Source: Cohnella lubricantis (lineage in GTDB: Bacteria; Bacillota; Bacilli; Paenibacillales; Paenibacillaceae). From it: a DNA stretch of 64,000 nucleotides. Of this stretch, positions 1-8,338 are shown piece by piece. The notes beneath the pieces were generated by a model. The model was not told the DNA's origin and did no database searches. It saw only the letters and a program-made list of their open reading frames with translations. A program made the position numbers and the translations under genes. Numbering within the stretch: position 1 is the stretch's first letter; each line of letters opens with the position of its first letter. The stretch lies in contig NZ_JACJVN010000028.1 in the NCBI RefSeq assembly GCF_014212015.1, forward strand, positions 1 to 64,000, given 5' to 3'.

Positions 1-814
1 GCAGCCGAATTCGGCTGCTGGAGCCCATGACGCCCACATACGCCGGCTTGATCGGCAGCAGCATCTCCAGCATCTCGCGGTCCTTGCGAAGCTGATGGCC
101 GCAGACGATTACGTAGTCCGCCGAGCTCAGCCGCAGCTTCGCCGCTATCTCCGCCGCCGTGCCTGAGACGAGCTCAGCTCCGGGGAACCGATCAGCGGAG
201 AGCAGCCCCGCGCGCCAATCGGCGACAGCCAGCCTGAAGCCGATACGGCCGGCCGCCGCGAAGATCGGATCGAGATCCTGCCCTGCGCCGAACATCACCA
301 GCCTTGGCCGCGGTTCCAGCCGCACGGCGTAGAATGACTCTGTCGCATCGCCGCCTGCGCTCGAAGCACCAATCGCTGCATTGCCTCCTGCCGCCTCCAA
401 TGCATAACAGAGCGCCGGTTCCGCTCCCCGTCGGACTAACCGCACCGCTTCCCCCGCCTCCATATGCCGGTAAGCTTCCCGCAGCGTCATCCTCAACTCT
501 CCCGCAACCGGTTCAAGCAGAATGCGAAGCTTGCCGCCGCAGCCGACGGTCTCGCCCCAGACGATATCTTCCTCCGGCTTCATATTATAATGTACGATCT
601 CGGGCTCCCCGCTCTCCAGCACGATCGGCACCCGCTCGGAGAGGTCCGATTCGAGACAGCCCGGACTGATGCTGCCTACCTTGCCCCCGTTAACTAGCAG
701 CAGCATCATCGCGCCGGACTTCCGGTAAGCGTGGCCCTCTACGCCGATGACCGTCGCCAACACAGCAGGCTCCTCCGATTCCGCCGTGTGCCGAAGCACA
801 TCGTAAGCGTCCAT
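1..814 (-). CDS. XdhC-family molybdoenzyme maturation protein, C-terminal end cut by window edge
   Basis: XdhC proteins bind the molybdenum cofactor and help its sulfuration and insertion into xanthine dehydrogenase-type hydroxylases. The N-terminal XdhC/CoxI part shows HAYRKSGAMML, GSISPGCLESD and a GCGG motif. The C-terminal Rossmann part shows VMFGAGQ (about residue 170) and the GHQLRKDRE...YVGVMGSSSR signature. The ATG at 814 follows GAGGAGATGAGGTG. The frame stays open for about 271 codons to base 1 and has no stop in the window. It is the last visible gene of the unit that starts with the PucR-type regulator. That suggests a molybdenum hydroxylase (xanthine dehydrogenase type) just outside, which is inference. 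Confidence 0.82.
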   Translation of the reverse strand, partial: MDAYDVLRHTAESEEPAVLATVIGVEGHAYRKSGAMMLLLVNGGKVGSISPGCLESDLSERVPIVLESGEPEIVHYNMKPEEDIVWGETVGCGGKLRILLEPVAGELRMTLREAYRHMEAGEAVRLVRRGAEPALCYALEAAGGNAAIGASSAGGDATESFYAVRLEPRPRLVMFGAGQDLDPIFAAAGRIGFRLAVADWRAGLLSADRFPGAELVSGTAAEIAAKLRLSSADYVIVCGHQLRKDREMLEMLLPIKPAYVGVMGSSSRIRL

Positions 815-935
815 CACCTCATCTCCTCGCACCTCTAATTATTCAAAGCTGTGACCAAGTCGCCGGAGTGACCGCTATATTCGACTCACCGCCACAACTG
901 ATCCGAATCGCCTATGTCAGCACTTTCTTCCGAGC

Positions 936-2261
936 TTACGGCAACCGTTCCAGCAGCGCCCTTAGCGACCGGTCCGCCTCCCTCAGCGTCTGCTCTCGGT
1001 CGATCGTCAGCACCCGCTTGCCTGACATGACCACCTCTCCGTCAATCAGCACCGTATCGACATCGCCGCGCGTTGCGGCATAGACGACGCGTGAGTACAG
1101 GTCAGTATCATAGGAAGGGTAGACATGGAAGTCTTCCAGATCGAGCAGCTGCAGATCGGCCAATTTGCCGACTTCGACGCTGCCGATCTCCTTCTCCATG
1201 CCGAGCACCTCGGCGCCGCCCATCGTCGCCATGCGCAGCACAGTGCGCGCATCCATGGCTGTCGGACCATGCTGTACCTTCTGCATGAAGGCGGTCAACC
1301 GCATCTCCTGATACATATCCAGATTGTTGTTGCACGGCGCGCCGTCGGCCCCGATACCGACCGGAATGCCGCGAGCCAGCAGATCCGGAATCTCCGCCAT
1401 GCCCGAAGCGAGCTTCATGTTGGAGCCAGGGCAATGCGTCACCTTGACGCCGCGCTCCCGAATGATCCGCTTCTCCTCTTCATCCAGCCAGATGCTATGC
1501 GCCAGAATGAGATTCGGCCGCGCAAGTCCGATATGGTCGAGATAGACGACGTTGCGCATCCCCCGCTCTGCTTCGACGATCGCAATCTCGTCCCGATTCT
1601 CCGAAGCGTGCGTATGCACGCGAACGCCGTACTGTGCTGACAAATCCCGAACGCCGACAAGCAGCTCTTCGGTGCACGAGACGACGAACCGCGGGCAGAA
1701 CGCGTACTGAATCCGCCCGCCGGCGGCGCCGTTCCACTTCTCCAACAGGTCCACGCTCATCTGCAGCGATTCCTCGGTCTTCTCCTGAAGCGGCTTTGGC
1801 ACCTCGGTGCCATGATCCATCATCACCTTGCCCGAGACCGCCCGCAGGCCGCCTGCCTTGATGGCTTCGAAGGCGGACTCGGTATGGTGCACCGTCTCCA
1901 TATCGAGAATCGTCGTCGTTCCGCTCCGAATCAGCTCGCCGATGCCTAGCAGCGCAGAATAATAGACGGAATCCGCCGAATGGACCGCTTCAAGCGGCCA
2001 TATCCGCCGGCGCAGCCAGTCGATGAGCTCGAGGTCGTCCGCCCGTCCGCGGAACAACGTCTGGCACAGATGTATGTGAGTCTGCACGAAGCCGGGCAGC
2101 AGCGCCTTCCCGCCCGCGTCAATCACACTCTCGGACTCGTCTGCGAGTCCAGGTCCGATCTTAACGATCCGGTTGCCTTCGATCAGCACGTCTCCCGCCA
2201 AGATCTCGGAATTCGAATTCATCGTTAGAATGATGGCGTTGCGTATCAATGTAGCGGCCAT
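936..2261 (-). CDS. Amidohydrolase, SAH/5'-deoxyadenosine deaminase or TrzA/AtzA-like
   Basis: A 441-aa metal-dependent hydrolase that deaminates or dechlorinates N-heterocycles or nucleosides in this family. Metal-binding HxH is in QTHIHLCQ (H62, H64). Further ligands are in HTHASEN, LAHSIWLDEEE and GIGADGAPCNNNLDMY. The VTHCPGSNMKLASG motif is typical of the SsnA/MtaD/TrzA branch. I chose the ATG at 2261 because AGGAGGT lies 8 bases upstream; a longer frame reaches 2294 without a ribosome site. It follows the pucR-type regulator by 44 bases and precedes xdhC, so it probably belongs to that unit. The true substrate cannot be read from sequence. Confidence 0.85.
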   Translation of the reverse strand: MAATLIRNAIILTMNSNSEILAGDVLIEGNRIVKIGPGLADESESVIDAGGKALLPGFVQTHIHLCQTLFRGRADDLELIDWLRRRIWPLEAVHSADSVYYSALLGIGELIRSGTTTILDMETVHHTESAFEAIKAGGLRAVSGKVMMDHGTEVPKPLQEKTEESLQMSVDLLEKWNGAAGGRIQYAFCPRFVVSCTEELLVGVRDLSAQYGVRVHTHASENRDEIAIVEAERGMRNVVYLDHIGLARPNLILAHSIWLDEEEKRIIRERGVKVTHCPGSNMKLASGMAEIPDLLARGIPVGIGADGAPCNNNLDMYQEMRLTAFMQKVQHGPTAMDARTVLRMATMGGAEVLGMEKEIGSVEVGKLADLQLLDLEDFHVYPSYDTDLYSRVVYAATRGDVDTVLIDGEVVMSGKRVLTIDREQTLREADRSLRALLERLP

Positions 2262-2305
2262 AAGCGCGCACCTCCTGGCGGAAAATTCAGACAAATCTGT
2301 CGTGA

Positions 2306-3910
2306 CTAAACCTTTCGATCGGAAGAAGTTCCTTCGCGGGCGAGCATCCGCCGGAACAAGAACACCATTTTCAACCTTAACAAGTCGTTAATTCGCTTGA
2401 AGTCTACGTCCAGCAGCTCGCCAAGCTTCTCGATCCGGTAGGTCGCCGTGTTGCGGTGGATGAACAGCTTCTTCGCCGTCTCATTCAATTGGCCGTCGTT
2501 ATCCAAATAAGTCTCGAGCGTTCGCATCATCTCCTGCACATACTCCGGGTCCTTGCCCATCAAGCCGCCCAGCCACCGGTCGCAATACAGCTTCATCCGC
2601 TCGCGCGGCACCTGTTCGAAAATATACGCGAGGTCCAGCATCTCATACCTGGCGATTCGTCCGCTCATTCCCCAATCCCGCGACAGCCGGCTCGCTTCCT
2701 TGCATTCGCCGAACGCTTCCGCCAGCTTCTCCGGCGCGCGTTTCCGGTCGCTGATCGACGCCTTGTAAGCATCGACCCCGCCCTGCTTCATTCCTGCCAA
2801 GCACGCTTCCAACGCCGTGACGAGCACGTCGCCGCCATCATCGCCCGCATTCGGGAAGACCGAGAGCAAACCGTCGTCGAGCACGATATGAAGCCCTTTG
2901 AGCTCCTGAAGCTTCGAGTGGGAGAGGAATTCCGATTTGAGGCGATCCAGGTTCCCGGCGGCATCTCCGTCCGCAGGAGACGCCAGCTCCGTCCAGACGC
3001 ATCGATACGGCTGATCGAGCAGGTCGATCTCCCATTTGCCCGCATACTCCATAACCGTCGCGATATCAAGGCCGTTCTTCAGATGACGCTTAATGAGTAA
3101 TCCGAGATCTTTCTGGACCGACAGCTCGAAGTAATCTTCATAATTAAAATTCAAATGGAAGGACAGAAGCTCCGCCGCTTGGAAATAAAGGCTTTCTTCG
3201 ATCGGCGACAGCATCACGCGAGGGGTGAAGAAGAGCAGGAAGCCCGTGCACTGTTCCTGCTTCATGAGCGGCACGCGGAACGCTTGCCAAGCCGGCGTCT
3301 TGACCCAGTTGTGCCGCTGCGTCCATGGCCATCCGGCCTGCAGGTCGGCGTCCGGTACGCCCGAGGAGTTGTAGACCATCTGGCCGCGGGAGCCGATGAC
3401 CGCGATCGGTTCGCCGATTACCCCTTCGATCGTATCGAACAGCTGGCGCATCGGATCGGATTGCAGCGCGAACCGCATGAGCCGCACTTGCTTGTCGAGG
3501 ACATCCTGCAGCATCACCGTATTGCGCTTCATCTCGGCGTTAAAGAGGCCGTTCATCTGATCGGAGAACGTGAATTGGTACGGAAGTTCAATGAGGGGAA
3601 AACCTAGTTCGTCCGCTTGCGCGATCAGCGGGTCGGGAATCGACGTCCAGAAGCGCCCCAGCTTGATCCCAAGCCCGGACGAGCCTCTATGATTCAACTT
3701 GCGCAGCAGATCAGCCGCATCCTCCGGCCGATCCTTGATCAGGTAGGCGGTCGTGAACAGCATCTCGCCTTCCTTGATCCAGTCCGTAATATCCGGAGCA
3801 TCCATGACGTTGATGGACCGAATGACCCGGTGGCTGCCCGACTTCCCCGCAATCAATCTGCCTTCGGACAAGGGATAGATGGATAAAGCCTGCTCGATCG
3901 TCAATTGCAC
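2306..3910 (-). CDS. PucR-family transcriptional regulator
   Basis: A 534-aa regulator of purine-type catabolic genes. The N-terminal PucR domain spans about residues 1-125 (SIYPLSEGRLIAGKSG, then DITDWIKEGEMLFTTAY). A GGDEF-like middle follows, and a C-terminal PucR helix-turn-helix with LNETAKKLFIHRNTATYRIEKL. The start is GTG at 3910 behind AAGGAGGGG. Upstream DNA is AT-rich and holds a 7-5-7 inverted repeat at 3961-3979, so autoregulation is likely. Its position inside a large amidohydrolase cluster makes it the natural candidate regulator of that cluster. The inducing ligand is unknown. Confidence 0.88.
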   Translation of the reverse strand: MQLTIEQALSIYPLSEGRLIAGKSGSHRVIRSINVMDAPDITDWIKEGEMLFTTAYLIKDRPEDAADLLRKLNHRGSSGLGIKLGRFWTSIPDPLIAQADELGFPLIELPYQFTFSDQMNGLFNAEMKRNTVMLQDVLDKQVRLMRFALQSDPMRQLFDTIEGVIGEPIAVIGSRGQMVYNSSGVPDADLQAGWPWTQRHNWVKTPAWQAFRVPLMKQEQCTGFLLFFTPRVMLSPIEESLYFQAAELLSFHLNFNYEDYFELSVQKDLGLLIKRHLKNGLDIATVMEYAGKWEIDLLDQPYRCVWTELASPADGDAAGNLDRLKSEFLSHSKLQELKGLHIVLDDGLLSVFPNAGDDGGDVLVTALEACLAGMKQGGVDAYKASISDRKRAPEKLAEAFGECKEASRLSRDWGMSGRIARYEMLDLAYIFEQVPRERMKLYCDRWLGGLMGKDPEYVQEMMRTLETYLDNDGQLNETAKKLFIHRNTATYRIEKLGELLDVDFKRINDLLRLKMVFLFRRMLAREGTSSDRKV

Positions 3911-3960
3911 GAATACCCCTCCTTAGAACGGCCTTCTCACATAAGCAACCCGTTTTTCTT

Positions 3961-3979
3961 ATGTTATTTTATATAACAT
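3961..3979. promoter_or_regulatory. Palindromic operator candidate upstream of the pucR-type gene
   Basis: Plus strand ATGTTAT-TTTAT-ATAACAT, perfect 7-bp arms around a 5-bp centre, 51 bp upstream of the GTG start. The same architecture with one perfect arm recurs at 14776-14794, ahead of the catabolic operon. That it binds the PucR protein is inference. Confidence 0.5.
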
Positions 3980-4102
3980 TTTAGGAGGGTATCACCTATT
4001 TAGCAAGATGTAATGTAATATTTCATGACAATTCTTATGACTATTTTATGAAAAATACGTTTAGCGCATGATCTCTGCGGATAAATTCAGCCCATTATTG
4101 GG

Positions 4103-5338
4103 TCATGCCGATGCATTCGCCCGTTCACCGACAAGTTGCCCGTCTTTCCAGACAACCCGATCCCTAGGCCTGTCGTATAGGATTCCGGCTGCCGAATCCG
4201 CCCGAACGAGCGCCAGATCGGCCGTTGCCCCTTCCAATATGTCAGATTTCTTGCCGCGAATAGCCAAGGTTGCCTGCGTCGTGCACATCCCGAGCACCGT
4301 CATCACGTCCTCGCTCGTGCCCATATAGGCGGTCTGCGCAAGCAGCAATCCGATATCAAGCGGGTCGCCGGTACCGAATGGGGTGAACGCATTGCGGATA
4401 TTGTTCGAGCCGAAGCACACGCTCGCCCCCTCTTCCAGCAGCAGCCGAACGGGCGTCAAGCCGCGCCGGACGCGGCATGTATCCTGTCGTCCGTTCAAGT
4501 ATAGATCGGTCGCAGGAAGCGTAAAGACGTGAATTCCGGCTTCGGCAATGCCCGCCGCGATTCGCCTGGCTGCATCCAATTCGACGGAACCGAGCGAGGT
4601 GAGGTGGCCGACCGCGACGCGCCCTTGCATGCCGTATTTGCGCGTCAGCGCGATGACGTCTTGTATCGCAAGCTGCCGCGGATCGTCCGAGAAATCTAGG
4701 TGAAGGTCGACAGGCAAGCCGGACACCTCCGCCAGACGGAACAAGTAGTCCAGATGCTCGGACGAATCGCGGTCGTTATACGGAATGCCGCCGACCGCAT
4801 CGGCGCCCATTCGCACCGCTCGCTCCAGCAGCTCCGCCGTTCCGGGCTGCCAGAAGATGCCCTCCTGCGGGAATGCGACCAGCTGCACGTCCATCGCGGA
4901 CACATATTCGCGCTTCAGCTCAAGCGCCGATTCGAAGCTCATCAGGCCGAGGATCGGATCGATCTCGACCTGGGCGCGAAGCAGCGTAACGCCGAACGCC
5001 GAAGCCCGGTTCAGCACTTCGCGTGAGCGCGCCTTTATATCATCGGCGGTATAAGAGGATTTGAGCGCGGCGGTCATCTCAATCGCCTGCTGCAGACCCG
5101 CCGCAACGCCCGGCAGTCTGGATGAGAGGAACGCCTTGTCCAGATGAATATGCGTCTCCGCCAGACCTGGCAGAACCGCGTAGCCGTCGCCGTCGAATGT
5201 TCGAATGCTGGACGGAAGCGGCATTGTCTCCGCGATCGGGCGAATAAGAGCGATTCGGCCGCCTTGCAGGCCGATATCGACACGCTCGCCTGATCGAGGA
5301 TCCAAAGCGCCGCGAATCAACCAATCCAACCGTTCCAT
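4103..5338 (-). CDS. Cytosine-deaminase-like (CodA family) amidohydrolase
   Basis: A 411-aa metal-dependent deaminase of the CodA branch, distinct from the three TrzA-like enzymes in the cluster. CodA-type signatures are visible: ETHIHLDKAF (HxH at 63 and 65), VDLHLDFSDDPR, the metal/catalytic region AVGHLTSLGS, and VCFGSNNIRNAFTPFGTGD. The ATG at 5338 follows AAGGGGG by about 8 bases; the frame is open to 5362. It is the last gene of the catabolic run, 62 bp after the maleate-isomerase-like gene. CodA relatives hydrolyse exocyclic amines or ring amides (cytosine, isocytosine, creatinine, triazines), so the substrate stays open. Confidence 0.82.
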   Translation of the reverse strand: MERLDWLIRGALDPRSGERVDIGLQGGRIALIRPIAETMPLPSSIRTFDGDGYAVLPGLAETHIHLDKAFLSSRLPGVAAGLQQAIEMTAALKSSYTADDIKARSREVLNRASAFGVTLLRAQVEIDPILGLMSFESALELKREYVSAMDVQLVAFPQEGIFWQPGTAELLERAVRMGADAVGGIPYNDRDSSEHLDYLFRLAEVSGLPVDLHLDFSDDPRQLAIQDVIALTRKYGMQGRVAVGHLTSLGSVELDAARRIAAGIAEAGIHVFTLPATDLYLNGRQDTCRVRRGLTPVRLLLEEGASVCFGSNNIRNAFTPFGTGDPLDIGLLLAQTAYMGTSEDVMTVLGMCTTQATLAIRGKKSDILEGATADLALVRADSAAGILYDRPRDRVVWKDGQLVGERANASA

Positions 5339-5400
5339 CTGGTCTGCCCCCTTCTGATTCATCCTCCGTACTTGCGATAGATTGATCCCTCAGTTCCCGA

Positions 5401-6123
5401 TCACCTGACCCGGAAGATGCGCCCCCAGCGGTCAGCGAGCGGCTCGGTGCCGACTCCCGTCATCCGCAGCGCCTGCCAAGCCGTGACCGATACCGAGTCC
5501 AGCACCGGAATGCCGTATTGCCTCTCCGCCGCGGCAGCAATCGCCGCGGCGTTCATATTCGTGCATACGACGGCAACGGCGTCCGGACGCGATGTGATGA
5601 TTGCTTCCTCAATCATGTCCGACGCCTTCGCCGCCGGAACGTTCGCGAATTGCTCATTCACGCGAATGCCGCAGCAGAGCGAAGCGGCGCACTGAATGCC
5701 AAGCCCTTCGTATTGATTCGCGATGCGCTCGTTAACATCCGCCGTATAAGGCGTAACCAGCGCAAGCCGCTTCACGCCCAGCCTCTCATAGGCTTCCTTC
5801 AACGCTTGGGAGGAAGTCGTCGTCCGAATGCCGGTCTCCTGCTCGATCCGAGCGCATAACTCGGCGTCCCGTTCCAGACCGAGCCAGCTGCCGGAAGTGC
5901 CGTTCCAGACGAGCAGATTCACGTTCGCATCCGCCAGCAGCGATGCCGCAGCCAGCATCGGCACTTCCGCGAATTGGTCGTCCGAGCTGCCGTCCAAGGC
6001 GATCGCTGTCACCCGCAGACGCGAGAAGTGCGCAGAGACGCCTTCCGCATCCTCAAGCAGCTTCGCTGTGATCGGCTCCAGCACCGTATTGGAGGAAGGG
6101 GTCAGCATGCCGATTCTGACCAT
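5401..6123 (-). CDS. Maleate isomerase / Asp-Glu racemase superfamily protein
   Basis: A 240-aa protein of the two-domain racemase fold that includes maleate cis-trans isomerase and arylmalonate decarboxylase. The family start RIGMLTPSSNTVLEP is clear and a catalytic-type cysteine lies in VAVVCTNMNA. At the position where maleate isomerases usually carry the first cysteine, this protein reads LLVWNGTSGSWLG. A classic two-cysteine mechanism is therefore doubtful. ATG at 6123 lies 8 bases past the stop of the RidA-type gene with GGAGGGGTGAGG in front. In this context it may handle an unsaturated dicarboxylate from ring opening (inference). Confidence 0.72.
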   Translation of the reverse strand: MVRIGMLTPSSNTVLEPITAKLLEDAEGVSAHFSRLRVTAIALDGSSDDQFAEVPMLAAASLLADANVNLLVWNGTSGSWLGLERDAELCARIEQETGIRTTTSSQALKEAYERLGVKRLALVTPYTADVNERIANQYEGLGIQCAASLCCGIRVNEQFANVPAAKASDMIEEAIITSRPDAVAVVCTNMNAAAIAAAAERQYGIPVLDSVSVTAWQALRMTGVGTEPLADRWGRIFRVR

Positions 6124-6131
6124 AGCGCCCC

Positions 6132-7502
6132 TCACCCCTCCTGCGGATCGTAGAGCACGATATCGGCGAGAATGCCGCAGCCCGGCACCCACAGCTCTCG
6201 ATTAACCTCAACCGCCGTCACGGCCGGGCAATGTCCCGCTTCCGCGAACGCCTCCCGCCACGCGTCCATCGCCCCTGCGTACAGGCTCAGATCGGCGAAG
6301 TACAGCGTCGCCTTCACTATCTGCTCGATGCCGACGCCGGCCGTATCCGCAATCCGCTTCGCTTTAGCCAGTATGAACTTCATCTGCTTGTAGCCGGCGG
6401 AGCCGAAGTACGGCAGCCCCGGCGTCATCGCCGCTTCTTCCGCAAGCCCCGTCGCCGGATCAGTCGCCATCAGGCCGCTGAAGTAGATCAGGTCATCCGC
6501 CCGCATCGCCGCAGGTTCCTTGCTCTTCGGCGCCCAGCCGCCGTTGACGGGCCTCCGCAGATGCGCGGCTTCCGGCAAGAGCAAGTCCATACCGATCTCG
6601 ACGCGGCAGCCCTTCGCGCCAATCTCGACGCTCGGCACAAGCGCACGCGCCGGCGCGTTCTGCGGATCGGGGAACCACTTCGCCCAGACGTCCTCGAACG
6701 CGCAATAGTCAGCCGGATCGCTTAAGTAGACATAAGCTTTGACCGCGTGCTTCAAGCTCGTGCCCGCTGCTTGCGCCACCTTCTCCAGACGTCCGAGCAC
6801 GTATTCCGTCTGCTTCGCCGCCGGCTCATCACCCCAATAGAGGCCTTTCGTCCTCGCCTCCGGCGCCAACGCATGAATCCCGCCTTCATTGCCGCTCTCG
6901 CCCCAGTTGCCCTTCCAGTCCGAAGCCAAGTCGCCCGACAGGAATAGCCAATGGCCGAGCAGAACGCCCTCCGCATGTCCGGCCGCAGGCTTCGCCACGT
7001 CCGGAGCGGATACCGGCGAAGGCAGTTCGCCGTCCGGCGACCGAAGAGCCGTGAAGTCGACCTCCACCTTCGCCCCTTCCACCAGATGGCCGCGAACGCC
7101 GATGCCGGTGCTCGGCGGGCTCACATGGCGGAAGAACTTATGCTTCTCCTCCACGTAGCGCTTGTTGTTGACCGTCAGATCACCGGTCCGGTATGAGGGA
7201 TCCTTCATGCCGGCGGCATACCATTGATTCGCCCGCACCACTTGATCCGGCGACAAGCCGGCCGCCTCTAGAATCGCGCTGACTCTCCCGTACAGATAGG
7301 CCGCCTGCTTGCCCATCGCATTCTGATAATATGGGAAAGCGTCCGGAACTTCCGCCTCCGCGGCGAGCCCCGTCACCAGATCGGAAGCCGACTGCCCCGA
7401 GAGGAACAGCCAGTTGCCCGCGCGTACCGCGGGACTGTACGGAATGGACGGCTTCGCCATCCCTTCCGGCCAGATTGCTTCGATGTCCAGCTTCTTCGCC
7501 AT
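6132..7502 (-). CDS. Triple RidA-domain (YjgF/YER057c/UK114) protein
   Basis: A 456-aa protein built of three tandem RidA-like units, at about residues 20-155, 170-310 and 320-450. Each has the hydrophobic start (GNWLFLSGQSASD, GHWLFLSGDLASD, DLIYFSGLMATDP), a helix with a glutamine or lysine near its start (KQAAYLYGR, KQTEYVLGR, KQMKFILAK) and a barrel strand ending (VEVDFTAL, VEIGMDLLL). Ordinary RidA proteins are about 130 aa and trimerise, so this chain could make the trimer from one polypeptide. RidA proteins hydrolyse reactive enamines/imines. RutC, a relative, acts in pyrimidine breakdown. The ATG at 7502 follows GGAGGTG; an in-frame GTG at 7511 lies inside that site. Confidence 0.82.
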   Translation of the reverse strand: MAKKLDIEAIWPEGMAKPSIPYSPAVRAGNWLFLSGQSASDLVTGLAAEAEVPDAFPYYQNAMGKQAAYLYGRVSAILEAAGLSPDQVVRANQWYAAGMKDPSYRTGDLTVNNKRYVEEKHKFFRHVSPPSTGIGVRGHLVEGAKVEVDFTALRSPDGELPSPVSAPDVAKPAAGHAEGVLLGHWLFLSGDLASDWKGNWGESGNEGGIHALAPEARTKGLYWGDEPAAKQTEYVLGRLEKVAQAAGTSLKHAVKAYVYLSDPADYCAFEDVWAKWFPDPQNAPARALVPSVEIGAKGCRVEIGMDLLLPEAAHLRRPVNGGWAPKSKEPAAMRADDLIYFSGLMATDPATGLAEEAAMTPGLPYFGSAGYKQMKFILAKAKRIADTAGVGIEQIVKATLYFADLSLYAGAMDAWREAFAEAGHCPAVTAVEVNRELWVPGCGILADIVLYDPQEG

Positions 7503-7520
7503 CGATAACACCTCCGTTGA

Positions 7521-8330
7521 TTAAGACAAGGATGATAGAAAATCCAGCATTTCCCGCACGAGCCTATCTGGCGCGAGCTTATGCACCTCATGGCCGACAT
7601 CCTCGAACCGCTTCACGAGCACGGACGGGTTCAAGCTGCTCAGCTCCTCCTCGTCGTCCGCTGTGATGAGCGGGGACAAGCCGGCGGTAATCAGCAGCGC
7701 CGGTATCCGCAGCATCCGGTAGTACGTATGGAACGAATCTTTGTTCATCGCCTCATATGACTGCGCGATCGCCTGCTCCGAGCATTCCGCCAGCTCCTTC
7801 GCTTTGCGGTCGTAATCGAAGCCAGCGCCTGAGTAATAGGAGCGGAACAGCGGCATGTCTCCGGCCGCGAGCGCCCGCTTCGGCTCGAGGAATCGGGCGA
7901 GCGGCATCGGGAACGGCCGCCGGCCCGGACCCGAGATCGGCGGATCGATCAAGACGACGCCGCAAGCCAGCTCCGGATAGAGCGCCGCGAACGCGCAAGC
8001 CGCGCGCCCTCCCATCGAGTGGCCGACCAGCAGCGGCTTATCGGCATGGCCGGAGAAGTGATTCCACACGGTAACCAGGTCCTCTGTGTATTCCCTAACA
8101 CCGTAGCCGCTCTCCGGCTTATCGGACGCGCCGCGGCCTCGCCAATCGAGGCTGAGCGCGTACAAGTCTTCCGGCAGCGCGCGCAGGATCGGCTCGAACG
8201 CCATCGCATTCTCCGTAATGCCGTGCAAGAACAGCACCGGCCTCCCCTGCGGATTGCCGGAGACCAGCAGCCGAAGCCGAAGCTCAGGGCCTTCCAGCAT
8301 CAGCTCTCGAATCTCGCGGGTGTCCTTCAT
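7521..8330 (-). CDS. Alpha/beta hydrolase
   Basis: A 269-aa hydrolase with oxyanion motif LFLHGITEN, nucleophile elbow LLVGHSMGG (Ser) and catalytic His in DVGHEVHKL. Family members in comparable operons include RutD (aminoacrylate hydrolysis) and NicD (N-formylmaleamate deformylase). Either activity would fit next to RidA-like and maleate-isomerase-like genes, but neither is proven. ATG at 8330 is preceded by GAGG. The stop of the Rieske gene (8339) lies just upstream, so the two are translationally close. An in-frame GTG at 8342 is less likely. Confidence 0.8.
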   Translation of the reverse strand: MKDTREIRELMLEGPELRLRLLVSGNPQGRPVLFLHGITENAMAFEPILRALPEDLYALSLDWRGRGASDKPESGYGVREYTEDLVTVWNHFSGHADKPLLVGHSMGGRAACAFAALYPELACGVVLIDPPISGPGRRPFPMPLARFLEPKRALAAGDMPLFRSYYSGAGFDYDRKAKELAECSEQAIAQSYEAMNKDSFHTYYRMLRIPALLITAGLSPLITADDEEELSSLNPSVLVKRFEDVGHEVHKLAPDRLVREMLDFLSSLS

Positions 8331-8338
8331 TGGCAGCC

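Noticed and set aside
495-515. CTCTCCCGCAAC match to the region at 32451
   Set aside because: It is inside the xdhC coding frame and has no partner end; chance similarity.
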